This document shows, in pieces, positions 40,880 through 49,232 of a DNA stretch of 64,000 nucleotides. The stretch's first letter is position 1. The number at the start of each line of letters is the position of its first letter. A program made the position numbers and the translations under genes. The notes under the pieces are model-generated. The model was not told the origin of the DNA, ran no database searches, and worked only from the letters and a program-made list of their open reading frames with translations. This DNA is from an uncultured Aequorivita sp. GTDB lineage: Bacteria > Bacteroidota > Bacteroidia > Flavobacteriales > Flavobacteriaceae. The stretch lies in NCBI GenBank assembly GCA_937125455.1, contig CAKZLK010000016.1, positions 124,001 to 188,000 of the forward strand, in the 5' to 3' direction.

Positions 40880-43732
40880 TTATTTGCTTAAATACATTTT
40901 TCGTCTTGCGTATAAATCATAAAAAGCATCGTCTTTTAAACTCTCTATAAATAAGATACTTTCACCTGTACTTTTCATTTCAGGCCCTAATTGTTTATTC
41001 ACATTTGGGAATTTATTAAAACTGAAAACTGGTTGTTTAATTGCAAACCCTTCTAACTTTGGATTGAAATCAAAATCAGTTACCTTATTGTGTCCCAACA
41101 TTACTTTAGTCGCATAATTTACATAAGGCTCACCATAGGCCTTGGCAATAAAAGGCACTGTTCTAGATGCACGCGGATTGGCTTCTATAATATAAACCAT
41201 ATCATCCTTTATTGCGAATTGAATGTTTATCAAACCAACCGTATTCAATGCTTTGGCAATCTTCACTGTATGGTCTTTAATTTGCTGCATTACAAACTCA
41301 CCAATATTGAAAGGTGGCAACGTTGCATTTGAATCACCGGAATGGATTCCGCAAGGTTCAATGTGCTCCATTATTCCAATGATGTATACATTTTCGCCAT
41401 CGCAAATGGCATCTGCTTCAGCCTCAATGGCGCCGTCAAGATAATGGTCGAGCAATAATTTGTTATTTGGGATTTTTCGAAGTAAATCTACAACGTGTTC
41501 TTCCAGTTCTTTTTTATTAATCACGATTTTCATTCCTTGCCCCCCTAAAACATAAGAAGGACGAATCAACAATGGAAAGTCAAGCTGATCTGCAAGCGCT
41601 AAGGCTTCTTCTGTTGTCTCAGCAACTCCAAATTCTGGATAAGGAATATTGTTTTCTTTCAAAAGGGTTGAAAAACTTCCGCGGTCTTCAGCCAAATCAA
41701 GTGATTGGTATGTTGTTCCAATAATGTTTATTCCGTACCTATCAAGTTTTTCTGCTAGTTTTAATGCCGTTTGTCCCCCTAGCTGAACGATAACACCTTC
41801 TGGTTTTTCATGGCGAATGATGTCGTATATATGTTCCCAAAAAACAGGCTCGAAGTAAAGTTTATCTGCTACATCAAAATCTGTAGAAACGGTTTCTGGG
41901 TTACAGTTTATCATTATGGTTTCATAACCACATTCCGCTGCTGCCAAAACACCGTGAACACAGCAGTAATCAAACTCGATGCCTTGGCCAATTCTATTGG
42001 GTCCAGAACCAAGGACGATTATTTTTTTCTTTTCGGTAACAACGCTATCATTTTCTGAATACGGTTTTTCACCCTCCAGCTGCATTTCATTTTCAAATGT
42101 GGAATAATAATATGGTGTTTCTGCCTTAAATTCTGCAGCGCAGGTATCAACCAATTTATAAACGCGCTGAATGTTCATTTCTTCACGTTTTTTGTAAACT
42201 TGGCTTTCCAGACATTTCAGCATATGCGCTATCTGCCTGTCGCCGTAACCTTTTTGTTTTGCCTCCAAAAGCAATTCCCTCGGAAGTGTTTCTAAGGTAT
42301 ATTTTGAAATTTCTTTTTCCAAAAGGAATAATTCCTCATACTGGCGAAGGAACCACATATCAATTTTAGTGATTTCGTGAATTCTACTCAATGGAATTCC
42401 AATCTGAATTGCATCATAGATTACAAAAACACGGTCCCAGCTTGCATTTTTAAGTTTATCTAGAATCTGTTCGTAGTTTGTATAGCTTTTTCCGTCGGCA
42501 CCAATTCCATTTCTTTTTATTTCAAGAGATTGTGTGGCTTTATGAAGCGCTTCCTGAAACGAACGGCCAATCCCCATAACTTCTCCAACAGATTTCATTT
42601 GAAGCCCTAAAGTTCGATCGGATCCTTCAAACTTATCAAAATTCCAACGTGGAATTTTAACAATCACATAATCCAAAGTTGGCTCAAATAAGGCCGAAGT
42701 TGACTTTGTAATTTGGTTTTTCAACTCGTCCAAATTATATCCAATAGCTAATTTTGTAGCAATTTTTGCAATGGGATACCCGGTTGCTTTTGAGGCTAAA
42801 GCTGATGATCTAGATACCCGAGGGTTTATCTCGATCGCAATAATTTCTTCATTTTCATCTGGGCTTACAGCAAACTGAACGTTACAACCACCGGCAAAAT
42901 CACCGATACTGCGCATCATAAGGATTGCCATATCACGCATTCTTTGGTACGTTCGGTCATTAAGTGTCATTGCAGGAGCAACGGTTATTGAGTCTCCCGT
43001 ATGAATTCCCATCGGGTCCATATTTTCTATGGCACATATAATAACAACATTGTCATTTTTATCGCGAAGGAGTTCTAGTTCATATTCCTTCCAGCCCATC
43101 ATAGCTTTATCTATCATCACTTCGTGAATTGGTGAAATTTCCAATCCGTATGATAAAAGTTCGTCAAAATCTTCTTCTTTATAAACAATAGAAGCTCCAG
43201 CCCCTCCCAATGTATAAGAAGCTCTAATTACTAAGGGAAAGCCGAATTGCTGTGCTATTTCTTTTCCTTGCAGATAAGAATTGGCGGTAGCTTGCGGTGC
43301 CATACCAACACCTATCTTCTCCATCAATTCCCTAAATTTTTCACGGTCTTCGGTAATATTTATGGCGTCAATATCTACACCTATTAGCTTTACTCCAAAA
43401 TCCTTCCATATACCTTTTTCGTCAGCCTCTATACACAGGTTCAATGCAGTTTGTCCACCCATAGTTGGCAAAACTGCGTCAATTTGCGGATGTTCCTTTA
43501 AAATTTTTATTAAGGACTTTGTGGTAAGTGGCAAGAGGTAAATATGATCGGCCATAGAAGGGTCGGTCATAATAGTAGCGGGATTGCTGTTTATTAAAAT
43601 GGTTTCAATTCCATCTTCACGCAAAGAGCGTAATGATTGGGATCCGGAATAATCAAACTCACACGCTTGACCAATAACAATAGGGCCAGAGCCAATAATT
43701 AGGACAGATTTAATGGAGGGATTTTTAGGCAT
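40880..43732 (-). CDS. carB: Carbamoyl-phosphate synthase large subunit, without allosteric domain
   Basis: The protein has 950 residues. With the glutaminase CarA it makes carbamoyl phosphate for pyrimidine and arginine synthesis. Two homologous ATP-grasp halves are present. The first starts SVLIIGSGPIVIGQACEFDYSGSQ and contains VIRASYTLGGAGASIV and EINPRVSRSSALASKATG; the second starts KIIVLGSGPNRIGQGIEFDYCCVH and contains LIRPSYVLGGQGM and EANPRASRTVPFIAKA. The chain stops just after the second half, while E. coli CarB continues to 1073 residues with an MGS-like domain that binds UMP, IMP and ornithine. carA is not adjacent. Confidence 0.95.
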   Translation of the reverse strand: MPKNPSIKSVLIIGSGPIVIGQACEFDYSGSQSLRSLREDGIETILINSNPATIMTDPSMADHIYLLPLTTKSLIKILKEHPQIDAVLPTMGGQTALNLCIEADEKGIWKDFGVKLIGVDIDAINITEDREKFRELMEKIGVGMAPQATANSYLQGKEIAQQFGFPLVIRASYTLGGAGASIVYKEEDFDELLSYGLEISPIHEVMIDKAMMGWKEYELELLRDKNDNVVIICAIENMDPMGIHTGDSITVAPAMTLNDRTYQRMRDMAILMMRSIGDFAGGCNVQFAVSPDENEEIIAIEINPRVSRSSALASKATGYPIAKIATKLAIGYNLDELKNQITKSTSALFEPTLDYVIVKIPRWNFDKFEGSDRTLGLQMKSVGEVMGIGRSFQEALHKATQSLEIKRNGIGADGKSYTNYEQILDKLKNASWDRVFVIYDAIQIGIPLSRIHEITKIDMWFLRQYEELFLLEKEISKYTLETLPRELLLEAKQKGYGDRQIAHMLKCLESQVYKKREEMNIQRVYKLVDTCAAEFKAETPYYYSTFENEMQLEGEKPYSENDSVVTEKKKIIVLGSGPNRIGQGIEFDYCCVHGVLAAAECGYETIMINCNPETVSTDFDVADKLYFEPVFWEHIYDIIRHEKPEGVIVQLGGQTALKLAEKLDRYGINIIGTTYQSLDLAEDRGSFSTLLKENNIPYPEFGVAETTEEALALADQLDFPLLIRPSYVLGGQGMKIVINKKELEEHVVDLLRKIPNNKLLLDHYLDGAIEAEADAICDGENVYIIGIMEHIEPCGIHSGDSNATLPPFNIGEFVMQQIKDHTVKIAKALNTVGLINIQFAIKDDMVYIIEANPRASRTVPFIAKAYGEPYVNYATKVMLGHNKVTDFDFNPKLEGFAIKQPVFSFNKFPNVNKQLGPEMKSTGESILFIESLKDDAFYDLYARRKMYLSK

Positions 43733-43754
43733 TTCTTTTACTTTTTCGATATTG

Positions 43755-43762
43755 CAAAACTA
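43755..43762 (-). promoter_or_regulatory. Putative -7 promoter box for carB
   Basis: TAGTTTTG on the minus strand matches TAnnTTTG, 22 bases before the carB start. Confidence 0.45.
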
Positions 43763-43782
43763 CGACGCGTTCAGGTATAAAA

Positions 43783-43814
43783 AAAAGGTGTTGCTTAGTT
43801 AAACAACACCTTTT
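43783..43814. terminator. Intrinsic terminator after rpmH
   Basis: A perfect 11-base stem (43783-43793 / 43804-43814, AAAAGGTGTTG / CAACACCTTTT), read on the minus strand just past the rpmH stop, is followed by a T-rich run. Confidence 0.88.
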
Positions 43815-43832
43815 ATATATAATTTATCAACA

Positions 43833-43994
43833 TTATTTTTTGTGACGGGATTCAGAAGATACAGATAATCTCTTTCTGCCTTTCGCTCTGCGGGCAGCCA
43901 AAACTTTTCTTCCGTTTACAGAAGCCATACGCTCTCTAAAACCGTGTTTGTTTCTTCTTTTTCTCTTTGATGGCTGAAATGTTCTTTTGCTCAT
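43833..43994 (-). CDS. rpmH: 50S ribosomal protein L34
   Basis: This is a 53-residue, very basic protein starting [19 protein letters not shown] and continuing [26 protein letters not shown], the conserved L34 sequence. It binds 23S rRNA in the large subunit. The start is the ATG at 43994. The common bacterial neighbours dnaA and rnpA are absent, so this is not an origin-type dnaA-rpmH cluster. It has its own strong promoter (44063-44093) and terminator. Confidence 0.97.
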   Translation of the reverse strand: MSKRTFQPSKRKRRNKHGFRERMASVNGRKVLAARRAKGRKRLSVSSESRHKK

Positions 43995-44062
43995 TATAGT
44001 ATTCTTTAACTTCTGTAAAATCCTTATTAAGAACCTTTGGGTACTACCTCAAAAGTCGGGTG

Positions 44063-44093
44063 CAAAAATACAACAAGTTTTTACTTAGGCAAA
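44063..44093 (-). promoter_or_regulatory. Promoter of rpmH
   Basis: TTTG (44093-44090) and TATTTTTG (44070-44063) on the minus strand are spaced 19 bases, an exact match to both consensus elements; the leader to the start codon is about 65 bases. Confidence 0.75.
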
Positions 44094-44215
44094 CCTTTTT
44101 TAAAAAATATCCATATTTTTTTTTCGCTTCAAAACTAACTATTATATATAATATTTTTATATCAATTAATTTCCTGCACAAGTCAGAAAATATTCCATAT
44201 AGTCTTTAGTTTTTA

Positions 44216-44223
44216 TACCTTTG
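44216..44223 (+). promoter_or_regulatory. Putative -7 promoter box
   Basis: TACCTTTG is an exact TAnnTTTG match 22 bases before the start at 44246. Confidence 0.45.
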
Positions 44224-44245
44224 CAGGCTCTTATAAAGATGAAAC

Positions 44246-44812
44246 ATGTTCAATAAAAATATAAAATTAGTTTTAGCCGCATTGATAATAGGAGCGGCAG
44301 TTTGGCAATTTACCGAAACAAATATCGGTAACGGCATCATGCTTATTTTGCTTTCCTTGATTTTCGTTTTCCTATACTTTAAAAATGAAATAATCCTACT
44401 TGCTTTTCTCCGTCTTCGTAAACAGGATTTTCCAGGAGCTAAAAAGTGGCTCGATAAAATTAGTAACCCGAATGCCGCCTTGGTTCCCAAACAAGAAGGT
44501 TATTACAACTACTTAAACGGTTTAATGGTTTCCCAAACTAATATGGTCGAAGCTGAAAAATTCTTTAAAAAGGCTGAAAAACTTGGATTGAACATGTCTG
44601 CTGACATGGCAATGACAAAATTAAATCTCGCCGGAATTGCAATGACCAAAAACCGTAAGCGTGAAGCCGAGCTGCTACTTACAGAAGCAAAAAACCTTGA
44701 CAAACACAATATGCTGGATGATCAAATAAAAATGATGAAACAGCAGATGAAAAAGATGGGACAGCCACGGCAACAGTTCGGCAAAGGTGGTCGTGGAGGC
44801 AGAAGGTTCTAA
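44246..44812 (+). CDS. Membrane protein with TPR-like C-terminal region
   Basis: The protein has 188 residues. Two hydrophobic spans come first (about residues 8-24, LVLAALIIGAAVW, and 31-47, IMLILLSLIFVFLYF), then a helical domain whose repeats look like tetratricopeptides (KQEGYYNYLNGLMVSQTNMVEAEKFFKKAEKLGL and MTKLNLAGIAMTKNRKREAELLLTEAKNLD). The end is a Lys/Met-rich helix and a Gly/Arg tail (FGKGGRGGRRF). The TPR part probably binds another protein at the cytoplasmic face. Single-gene unit; function unknown. Confidence 0.72.
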   Translation: MFNKNIKLVLAALIIGAAVWQFTETNIGNGIMLILLSLIFVFLYFKNEIILLAFLRLRKQDFPGAKKWLDKISNPNAALVPKQEGYYNYLNGLMVSQTNMVEAEKFFKKAEKLGLNMSADMAMTKLNLAGIAMTKNRKREAELLLTEAKNLDKHNMLDDQIKMMKQQMKKMGQPRQQFGKGGRGGRRF

Positions 44813-44904
44813 ATATATCTTTAATAAAATTTTTGCTTTATTGCTTTTAAACGATTTTTTATTACCTTTTATCGAATAACATACTGTAAATCAGCTCAGT
44901 AACC

Positions 44905-44912
44905 TATCTTTG
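44905..44912 (+). promoter_or_regulatory. Putative -7 promoter box
   Basis: TATCTTTG is an exact TAnnTTTG match; the first candidate ATG is 10 bases further on, at 44923, and the second at 44929. Confidence 0.45.
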
Positions 44913-44922
44913 CCCAAAGCTT

Positions 44923-45630
44923 ATGCTTATGGGTAGAAAACTACTTTATCTAATCTTATTGATAACCATTTCAGCACAATCACAGATTGAGCAAAGTTCC
45001 TTATTCTCTGAAGTGATTGGAAAAAATATCAAAAAGTACACGAAAAATTCGCAAAAAGCATATGCCGAGCAGGATTTTGAACGTGCTGAATTTCTTTTTG
45101 ACTCACTCATTAATAATGTAGTAAACGGAAGTTATCTGGACAACTTCAAAGTCAGAAAACTTTCGGGGAGAAAAATTGAGCTTTATAAATTTGAAAAGCC
45201 AATGTTTTTGATGACTTACGCATCGTGGTGTACTCCTGGTGTTGGTGAAATTCCAGCATTGAATGAAATTGCCGAAAAGCATTATAAAGATATTGATTTT
45301 GTGGTTCTTTTTTGGGATTCAAAGGACAATGTTCGAAAATCCTCTCGAGATTATTCCAGCAAAATAAATATTATTTATGTAGATGAAAAGGAAAACACAA
45401 ACGACCATATTGTTGAAATAATGAAACACAGTCTTGGTTTTCCAACTTCTTTCTTTATTGATGAAAACAAACGCATTGTTGACGTAAGGCGCGGTGTGCT
45501 CCATCCATACAATGAAAAATACGAAATTTCCTTTGAGTTGAACTACAACTCATTCCTAAATGGAATATCGCTTCTCAAAAACTTGGGCGACGAAGAAAAA
45601 GGTCATTTTGCTTCAAAACAAAAACCGTAA
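44923..45630 (+). CDS. Thioredoxin-like (TlpA-type) secreted protein with CxxG active site
   Basis: The protein has 235 residues (or 233 from the second ATG, 44929). An N-terminal signal peptide (to about residue 20) is followed by a helical region and then a thioredoxin fold: PMFLMTYASWCTPGVGEIPALNEIAEKHY, FVVLFWDS and the cis-proline loop GFPTSFFIDEN. The redox motif reads WCTPG, so Cys103 has no second cysteine at the normal position (Gly106). The protein cannot cycle as a classical disulphide reductase alone. It may use one cysteine or serve a structural role. It is a single-gene unit with a terminator covering its stop. Confidence 0.75.
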   Translation: MLMGRKLLYLILLITISAQSQIEQSSLFSEVIGKNIKKYTKNSQKAYAEQDFERAEFLFDSLINNVVNGSYLDNFKVRKLSGRKIELYKFEKPMFLMTYASWCTPGVGEIPALNEIAEKHYKDIDFVVLFWDSKDNVRKSSRDYSSKINIIYVDEKENTNDHIVEIMKHSLGFPTSFFIDENKRIVDVRRGVLHPYNEKYEISFELNYNSFLNGISLLKNLGDEEKGHFASKQKP

Positions 45631-45652
45631 ATAAGATAATATTTACGGTTTT
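45621..45652. terminator. Bidirectional intrinsic terminator
   Basis: A perfect 12-base stem (45621-45632 / 45641-45652, AAAACCGTAAAT / ATTTACGGTTTT) includes the stop codon of the plus-strand gene. Confidence 0.85.
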
Positions 45653-45670
45653 CATTTTACTGTTAATCTG

Positions 45671-46591
45671 TTACTTATAATATCCCTTTTCCGGAATCTC
45701 TATAAAGTATTCCTTTCCAGAAGCATTTTTTAAATAGGTATCACGAAGCCACGGGTTGTATAGTTTTAAAATTTTGTAATTAATTCCATAGGGTTTCACC
45801 CACTCAGCCCAGTCTTCCACTGGAGTATCTACTTTTACTTTATAGGTAGGAATATTTGTATATAAATCCTTTTCCCTAAAATTAAAGCCATATTGCTTCG
45901 GATGGGTCATTATTTCTTTTAAAGCTATAATTCTGAACACATATCGGCTTGTTTCATCGTTTAACAACAAGTCGTAGTAACTCGTTTCCTTTTGCCGATT
46001 TATTTGTTTGTTCATTCCTCCCACTCCAGCGTTATAAGATGCCGCAGCCATGGTCCAGCTTCCAAATTTTTCTTTTGATTTCTTTAGATACTCAGCAGCT
46101 ACCATCGTGGCTTTTTCAAGGTTATAGCGCTCATCTACATAATCATTGATTTCAAGGCCATATTCTAACCCCGTTCCTTTCATAAAATGCCAAATACCTG
46201 AAGCTCCAGCAGGTGAGCTAGTGTATTCCAAACCACTTTCTGCCACTGCTAAATATTTAAAATCGTCAGGCAATCCATATTTTTTTAACAAAGGCTCTAG
46301 TAATGGAAAATATTTATTGGCGCGCTTTAAAAGCAAGAGTCCATTAGATTGCCAGTAGGTATTAACCAACAACTCTCTGTCCATTCGTTCACGAATATCG
46401 GGGTTATGGAGCGGCACAGCTTCACCAGCAAAATCTAAATTTTCTGGTAATGGCAAGGCATAAACATTATAATCGTTTACCAGTTTTTTTTCAAAATTTT
46501 CATCTGTTGGCGCATCTTGAACAGCGTGAATACTTAATGCGCAAACCGCTAAAACTGCTATTCCCAAACCTACTTTACCTATCGTTTTCAT
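45671..46591 (-). CDS. Lytic transglycosylase (SLT family)
   Basis: This 306-residue periplasmic peptidoglycan lyase cuts the MurNAc-GlcNAc bond with 1,6-anhydro formation. A signal peptide (to about residue 25) is followed by a lead segment and the SLT domain (about residues 95-240). The catalytic Glu is in LAVAESGLEYTSSPAGASGIWHFM, and the substrate-groove motifs ERYNLEKATMVAAEYLKK and WTMAAASYNAGVGG are clear. The GASGIWHFM form resembles MltD-type enzymes. No LysM domain is present at the C-terminus. Confidence 0.9.
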   Translation of the reverse strand: MKTIGKVGLGIAVLAVCALSIHAVQDAPTDENFEKKLVNDYNVYALPLPENLDFAGEAVPLHNPDIRERMDRELLVNTYWQSNGLLLLKRANKYFPLLEPLLKKYGLPDDFKYLAVAESGLEYTSSPAGASGIWHFMKGTGLEYGLEINDYVDERYNLEKATMVAAEYLKKSKEKFGSWTMAAASYNAGVGGMNKQINRQKETSYYDLLLNDETSRYVFRIIALKEIMTHPKQYGFNFREKDLYTNIPTYKVKVDTPVEDWAEWVKPYGINYKILKLYNPWLRDTYLKNASGKEYFIEIPEKGYYK

Positions 46592-46651
46592 AAAATCATA
46601 TTTTCAATAAAGATACTTAATAAACCCATTTCCTTAAAAAATAGGGACATG

Positions 46652-47311
46652 TTATTCTTCAATAATTTCTAATAGTTTTTGTGAAATTTCCCTGCCTTTG
46701 TTCAAAATCATAATATGTGTTCCACCTTTGATAACTTCACAGCTCTCAATATATTTTATTGGAAAGACCATATCTTTTTCACCGTGAAGATGAACAATAT
46801 CCTTAATTTTTTCTTTTCTGTCCCAAGTCACCATTTTTTCCAGTGCCCAATCTAAATACTGTTTATTACGAACGTGAAGGTATTCCTGATACATCGCCAA
46901 TCGCTTTTTTGATTTTGGCCCCACTGAAAACTTGGTCAAATCTTCAGCACTCAAAACCAAACTGGTGGGTATAAGCTTATAAGCTTTTGTCAAGCTGGCC
47001 AATTTCATTCTTCGAGGAAGTTCATTACGTGACTTTACACTGGAAATGATTATCAATTTTTTTAATTTCAAAAAATAACTCATTTCCTGCACAACAACAC
47101 CTCCAAAGGAAATCCCTACCAATATTGGGTTTTTTTCCTTTATACCAAGCAACATTCTTTTGGCATAAGCTTTCAAACTTTCATCTTTCTCAGGAATTAA
47201 CCATTCCAGTATGTGAATTTCATAGTTTTCTGGCAGTTTTATATTCCTGAATATTTCACTGCCAGCAGCCATACCCGGTACAAAATAAATGTGTGTTTTT
47301 TCAGAATTCAT
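46652..47311 (-). CDS. Alpha/beta hydrolase
   Basis: This is a 219-residue cytosolic hydrolase with the oxyanion-hole start YFVPGMAAGSEIFRN, the nucleophile elbow VGISFGGVV (Ser about 93), the Asp in HGEKDMVFP and the His in GGTHIMI, so the triad is complete. The short lid and small size fit esterase-type members. The substrate is not predictable. It has its own promoter box (47368-47375). Confidence 0.82.
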   Translation of the reverse strand: MNSEKTHIYFVPGMAAGSEIFRNIKLPENYEIHILEWLIPEKDESLKAYAKRMLLGIKEKNPILVGISFGGVVVQEMSYFLKLKKLIIISSVKSRNELPRRMKLASLTKAYKLIPTSLVLSAEDLTKFSVGPKSKKRLAMYQEYLHVRNKQYLDWALEKMVTWDRKEKIKDIVHLHGEKDMVFPIKYIESCEVIKGGTHIMILNKGREISQKLLEIIEE

Positions 47312-47367
47312 AAGTCTTTCGTGAAGAAAATGGCAAAGCCCAAAGATTATTCGTAAATTTACGGTAA

Positions 47368-47375
47368 CAAAGATA
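47368..47375 (-). promoter_or_regulatory. Putative -7 promoter box of the hydrolase gene
   Basis: TATCTTTG on the minus strand is an exact TAnnTTTG match 56 bases upstream of the start. A perfect 12-base palindrome (47352-47363) lies just downstream, inside the leader. Confidence 0.45.
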
Positions 47376-47543
47376 GAATTATAATATAGTTTCTGTTAAA
47401 CTGAAATTTTCTTACAATAATTTACTTTGAAAACAATCCAAACATTCCAGTGTAGCGTATATACAATGAACCGTATTTTACATGTTCCGCACCACTATCA
47501 CTACATTCAAAATATCGCGATTAAAAATTAAAAACAATTCCCA

Positions 47544-47843
47544 ATGATTGAAGATGTAGAAATTACCGACAATGAATTTTTAAGACAATTTGAACTTGAA
47601 ATTGGCGACAATATGGCTCGCATAGAATATGCGCTGCAAGACCGAAAAATTTTTCTTACTAAGTATCAAATGCCTGAAGACCTAGAAGAACAGGGTTTCC
47701 GCGATATCTTTATAAAAGCGGTTTTTGAAGAAGTAAAGAAGCGTGGTATCAGCTTAGTCCCAACCAGTCCTGAAGTTGCAGGATTTATGCGAAAAAACCG
47801 CCGAAAATATAAAGATTTATTGCCTGTAGGGATTAATATTTAA
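47544..47843 (+). CDS. Small GNAT-like N-acetyltransferase (YjdJ/NATD1 type)
   Basis: The protein has 99 residues, the usual size for the minimal GNAT group: RQFELEIGDNMARIEYALQDRKIFLTKYQMPEDLEEQGF, then FRDIFIKAVFEEVKKRGISLVPTSPEVAGFMRKN. The acetyl-CoA loop normally reads GxGxA/G; here the stretch EEQGFRDIFIKAV occupies that place and is degenerate. The family's substrates are unknown. Its stop overlaps the stop of the convergent mtaB gene. Confidence 0.82.
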   Translation: MIEDVEITDNEFLRQFELEIGDNMARIEYALQDRKIFLTKYQMPEDLEEQGFRDIFIKAVFEEVKKRGISLVPTSPEVAGFMRKNRRKYKDLLPVGINI

Positions 47844-49171
47844 GCCAAGGCTTTTTCAGAAATTTCAAACCGCACCAAACCATCCTCGTCAATTTCCGTG
47901 AGTGTAATTTCCTGAAGTGTATTAACCAATTCTGGATTCCACGGAGCTTTCACTTTTACGTAATTTTCGGTAAAACCGTGAATATAACCTTCCTTGTTCT
48001 CCCCTTCAAAAAGAACAGTTCTTTCAGTCCCCAACTGGCTTTCATAAAAAGCCCTTCTCTTTTTTGCTGAAAGGCTACGCAACATTTTGCTCCGTTTGTT
48101 TCTAACTTTCTTGGGCACTACTCCTTCCATCTCAGCTGCAGGTGTGTTATCTCTTTCCGAATATGTAAAAACGTGCAAATAAGAAATATCCATCTCATTT
48201 AAAAAATGATAGGTTTCCAAAAAATATTCTTCGGTCTCCCCTGGAAAACCAACAATAACATCTACCCCAATACAGGCGTGCGGCATAACTTCGCGTATTT
48301 TCTCTACCCTTTCTGTGTAAAGTTCACGCATATAACGACGGCGCATCAATTTTAAAATTTGATTGCTTCCACTTTGCAATGGAATATGAAAGTGCGGCAC
48401 GAATCTTTTCGATTTTGAAACAAAATCAATGGTTTCGTTTTTAAGAAGATTTGGCTCTATAGAAGAGATACGAAGCCTCTCAATACCTTCCACTTCATCC
48501 AAAGCTTTCACCAATTCAAGAAAGGTGTGCTCGTGCTTTTTATTTCCGAATTCTCCTTTTCCGTAATCGCCAATATTTACACCTGTTAGAACGATTTCCT
48601 TTATTCCCTGTTGTGAAATTTCAAAAGCGTTCTGCAAAACATTTTCCAAAGTATCACTTCTTGAAATGCCTCGCGCCAGAGGAATCGTGCAATATGTACA
48701 TTTATAATCGCAGCCGTCCTGCACTTTTAGAAAAGCCCGCGTTCTATCTCCAATGGAATAGGAACCTACATAAAAATCAGCTTCCTCAATTTCACAGGAA
48801 TGTACTTCGCCAAAATGATTTTTTGTTAGATCGTTTAAATAGTCTGTGATTTTGAACTTCTCAGTCGCCCCAAGAACCAAATCAACACCGTCAACATCTG
48901 CCAATTCTTGTGGTTTTAATTGAGCATAACAACCAACCGCGACAACAAAAGCTTCTGAATTTGCCTTTTGAGCTTGCTTTACAATAGTTTTAAAACGCTT
49001 GTCTGCATTTTCGGTAACACTGCAGGTGTTTATTACGTAAATATCAGCTTTTTCAGAAAAATCAACGCGCTGAAAACCCTCTCCTTCAAAATTTCTAGCT
49101 ATTGTGGAAGTTTCGCTGAAGTTGAGTTTACAACCCAAAGTGTAGAAAGCGACTTTTTTTGGTGCGTTCAT
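47840..49171 (-). CDS. mtaB: tRNA-t6A37 methylthiotransferase MtaB
   Basis: This 443-residue radical-SAM enzyme converts t6A37 of ANN-decoding tRNAs to ms2t6A. The N-terminal MTTase domain has FYTLGCKLNFSET, VINTCSVTENADKR and AVGCYAQ, three cysteines for one [4Fe-4S] cluster. The radical-SAM core has DGCDYKCTYCTIP with the C-x3-C-x2-C triad, and a TRAM domain lies at the end (GTERTVLFEGENKEGYIHGFTENYVKV). The start is the ATG ending at 49171; 38 further in-frame codons upstream are non-family sequence. A well-spaced promoter is at 49198-49227. Confidence 0.95.
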   Translation of the reverse strand: MNAPKKVAFYTLGCKLNFSETSTIARNFEGEGFQRVDFSEKADIYVINTCSVTENADKRFKTIVKQAQKANSEAFVVAVGCYAQLKPQELADVDGVDLVLGATEKFKITDYLNDLTKNHFGEVHSCEIEEADFYVGSYSIGDRTRAFLKVQDGCDYKCTYCTIPLARGISRSDTLENVLQNAFEISQQGIKEIVLTGVNIGDYGKGEFGNKKHEHTFLELVKALDEVEGIERLRISSIEPNLLKNETIDFVSKSKRFVPHFHIPLQSGSNQILKLMRRRYMRELYTERVEKIREVMPHACIGVDVIVGFPGETEEYFLETYHFLNEMDISYLHVFTYSERDNTPAAEMEGVVPKKVRNKRSKMLRSLSAKKRRAFYESQLGTERTVLFEGENKEGYIHGFTENYVKVKAPWNPELVNTLQEITLTEIDEDGLVRFEISEKALA

Positions 49172-49176
49172 TATTG

Positions 49177-49184
49177 TATTTTTG
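49177..49184 (+). promoter_or_regulatory. Putative -7 promoter box of the peptide-binding lipoprotein gene
   Basis: TATTTTTG matches TAnnTTTG; the start codon is 49 bases downstream. It faces the mtaB promoter 14 bases away. Confidence 0.45.
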
Positions 49185-49197
49185 GCAAACGAGGGCA

Positions 49198-49227
49198 CAA
49201 AAATACAAACTAAATTCGGTTCCCAAA
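49198..49227 (-). promoter_or_regulatory. Promoter of mtaB
   Basis: On the minus strand TTTG (49227-49224) and TATTTTTG (49205-49198) are spaced 18 bases; the leader to the start codon is about 25 bases. Confidence 0.65.
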
Positions 49228-49232
49228 AACGC

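Noticed and set aside
43833-43994. rpmH as a marker of the replication origin
   Set aside because: No dnaA, rnpA, yidC or clustered DnaA boxes were seen beside it, so an origin call is not supported.
47352-47363. Perfect 12-base palindrome CGTAAATTTACG
   Set aside because: It is short, A/T-rich and isolated, with no second copy or adjacent regulator; noted only within the promoter entry.
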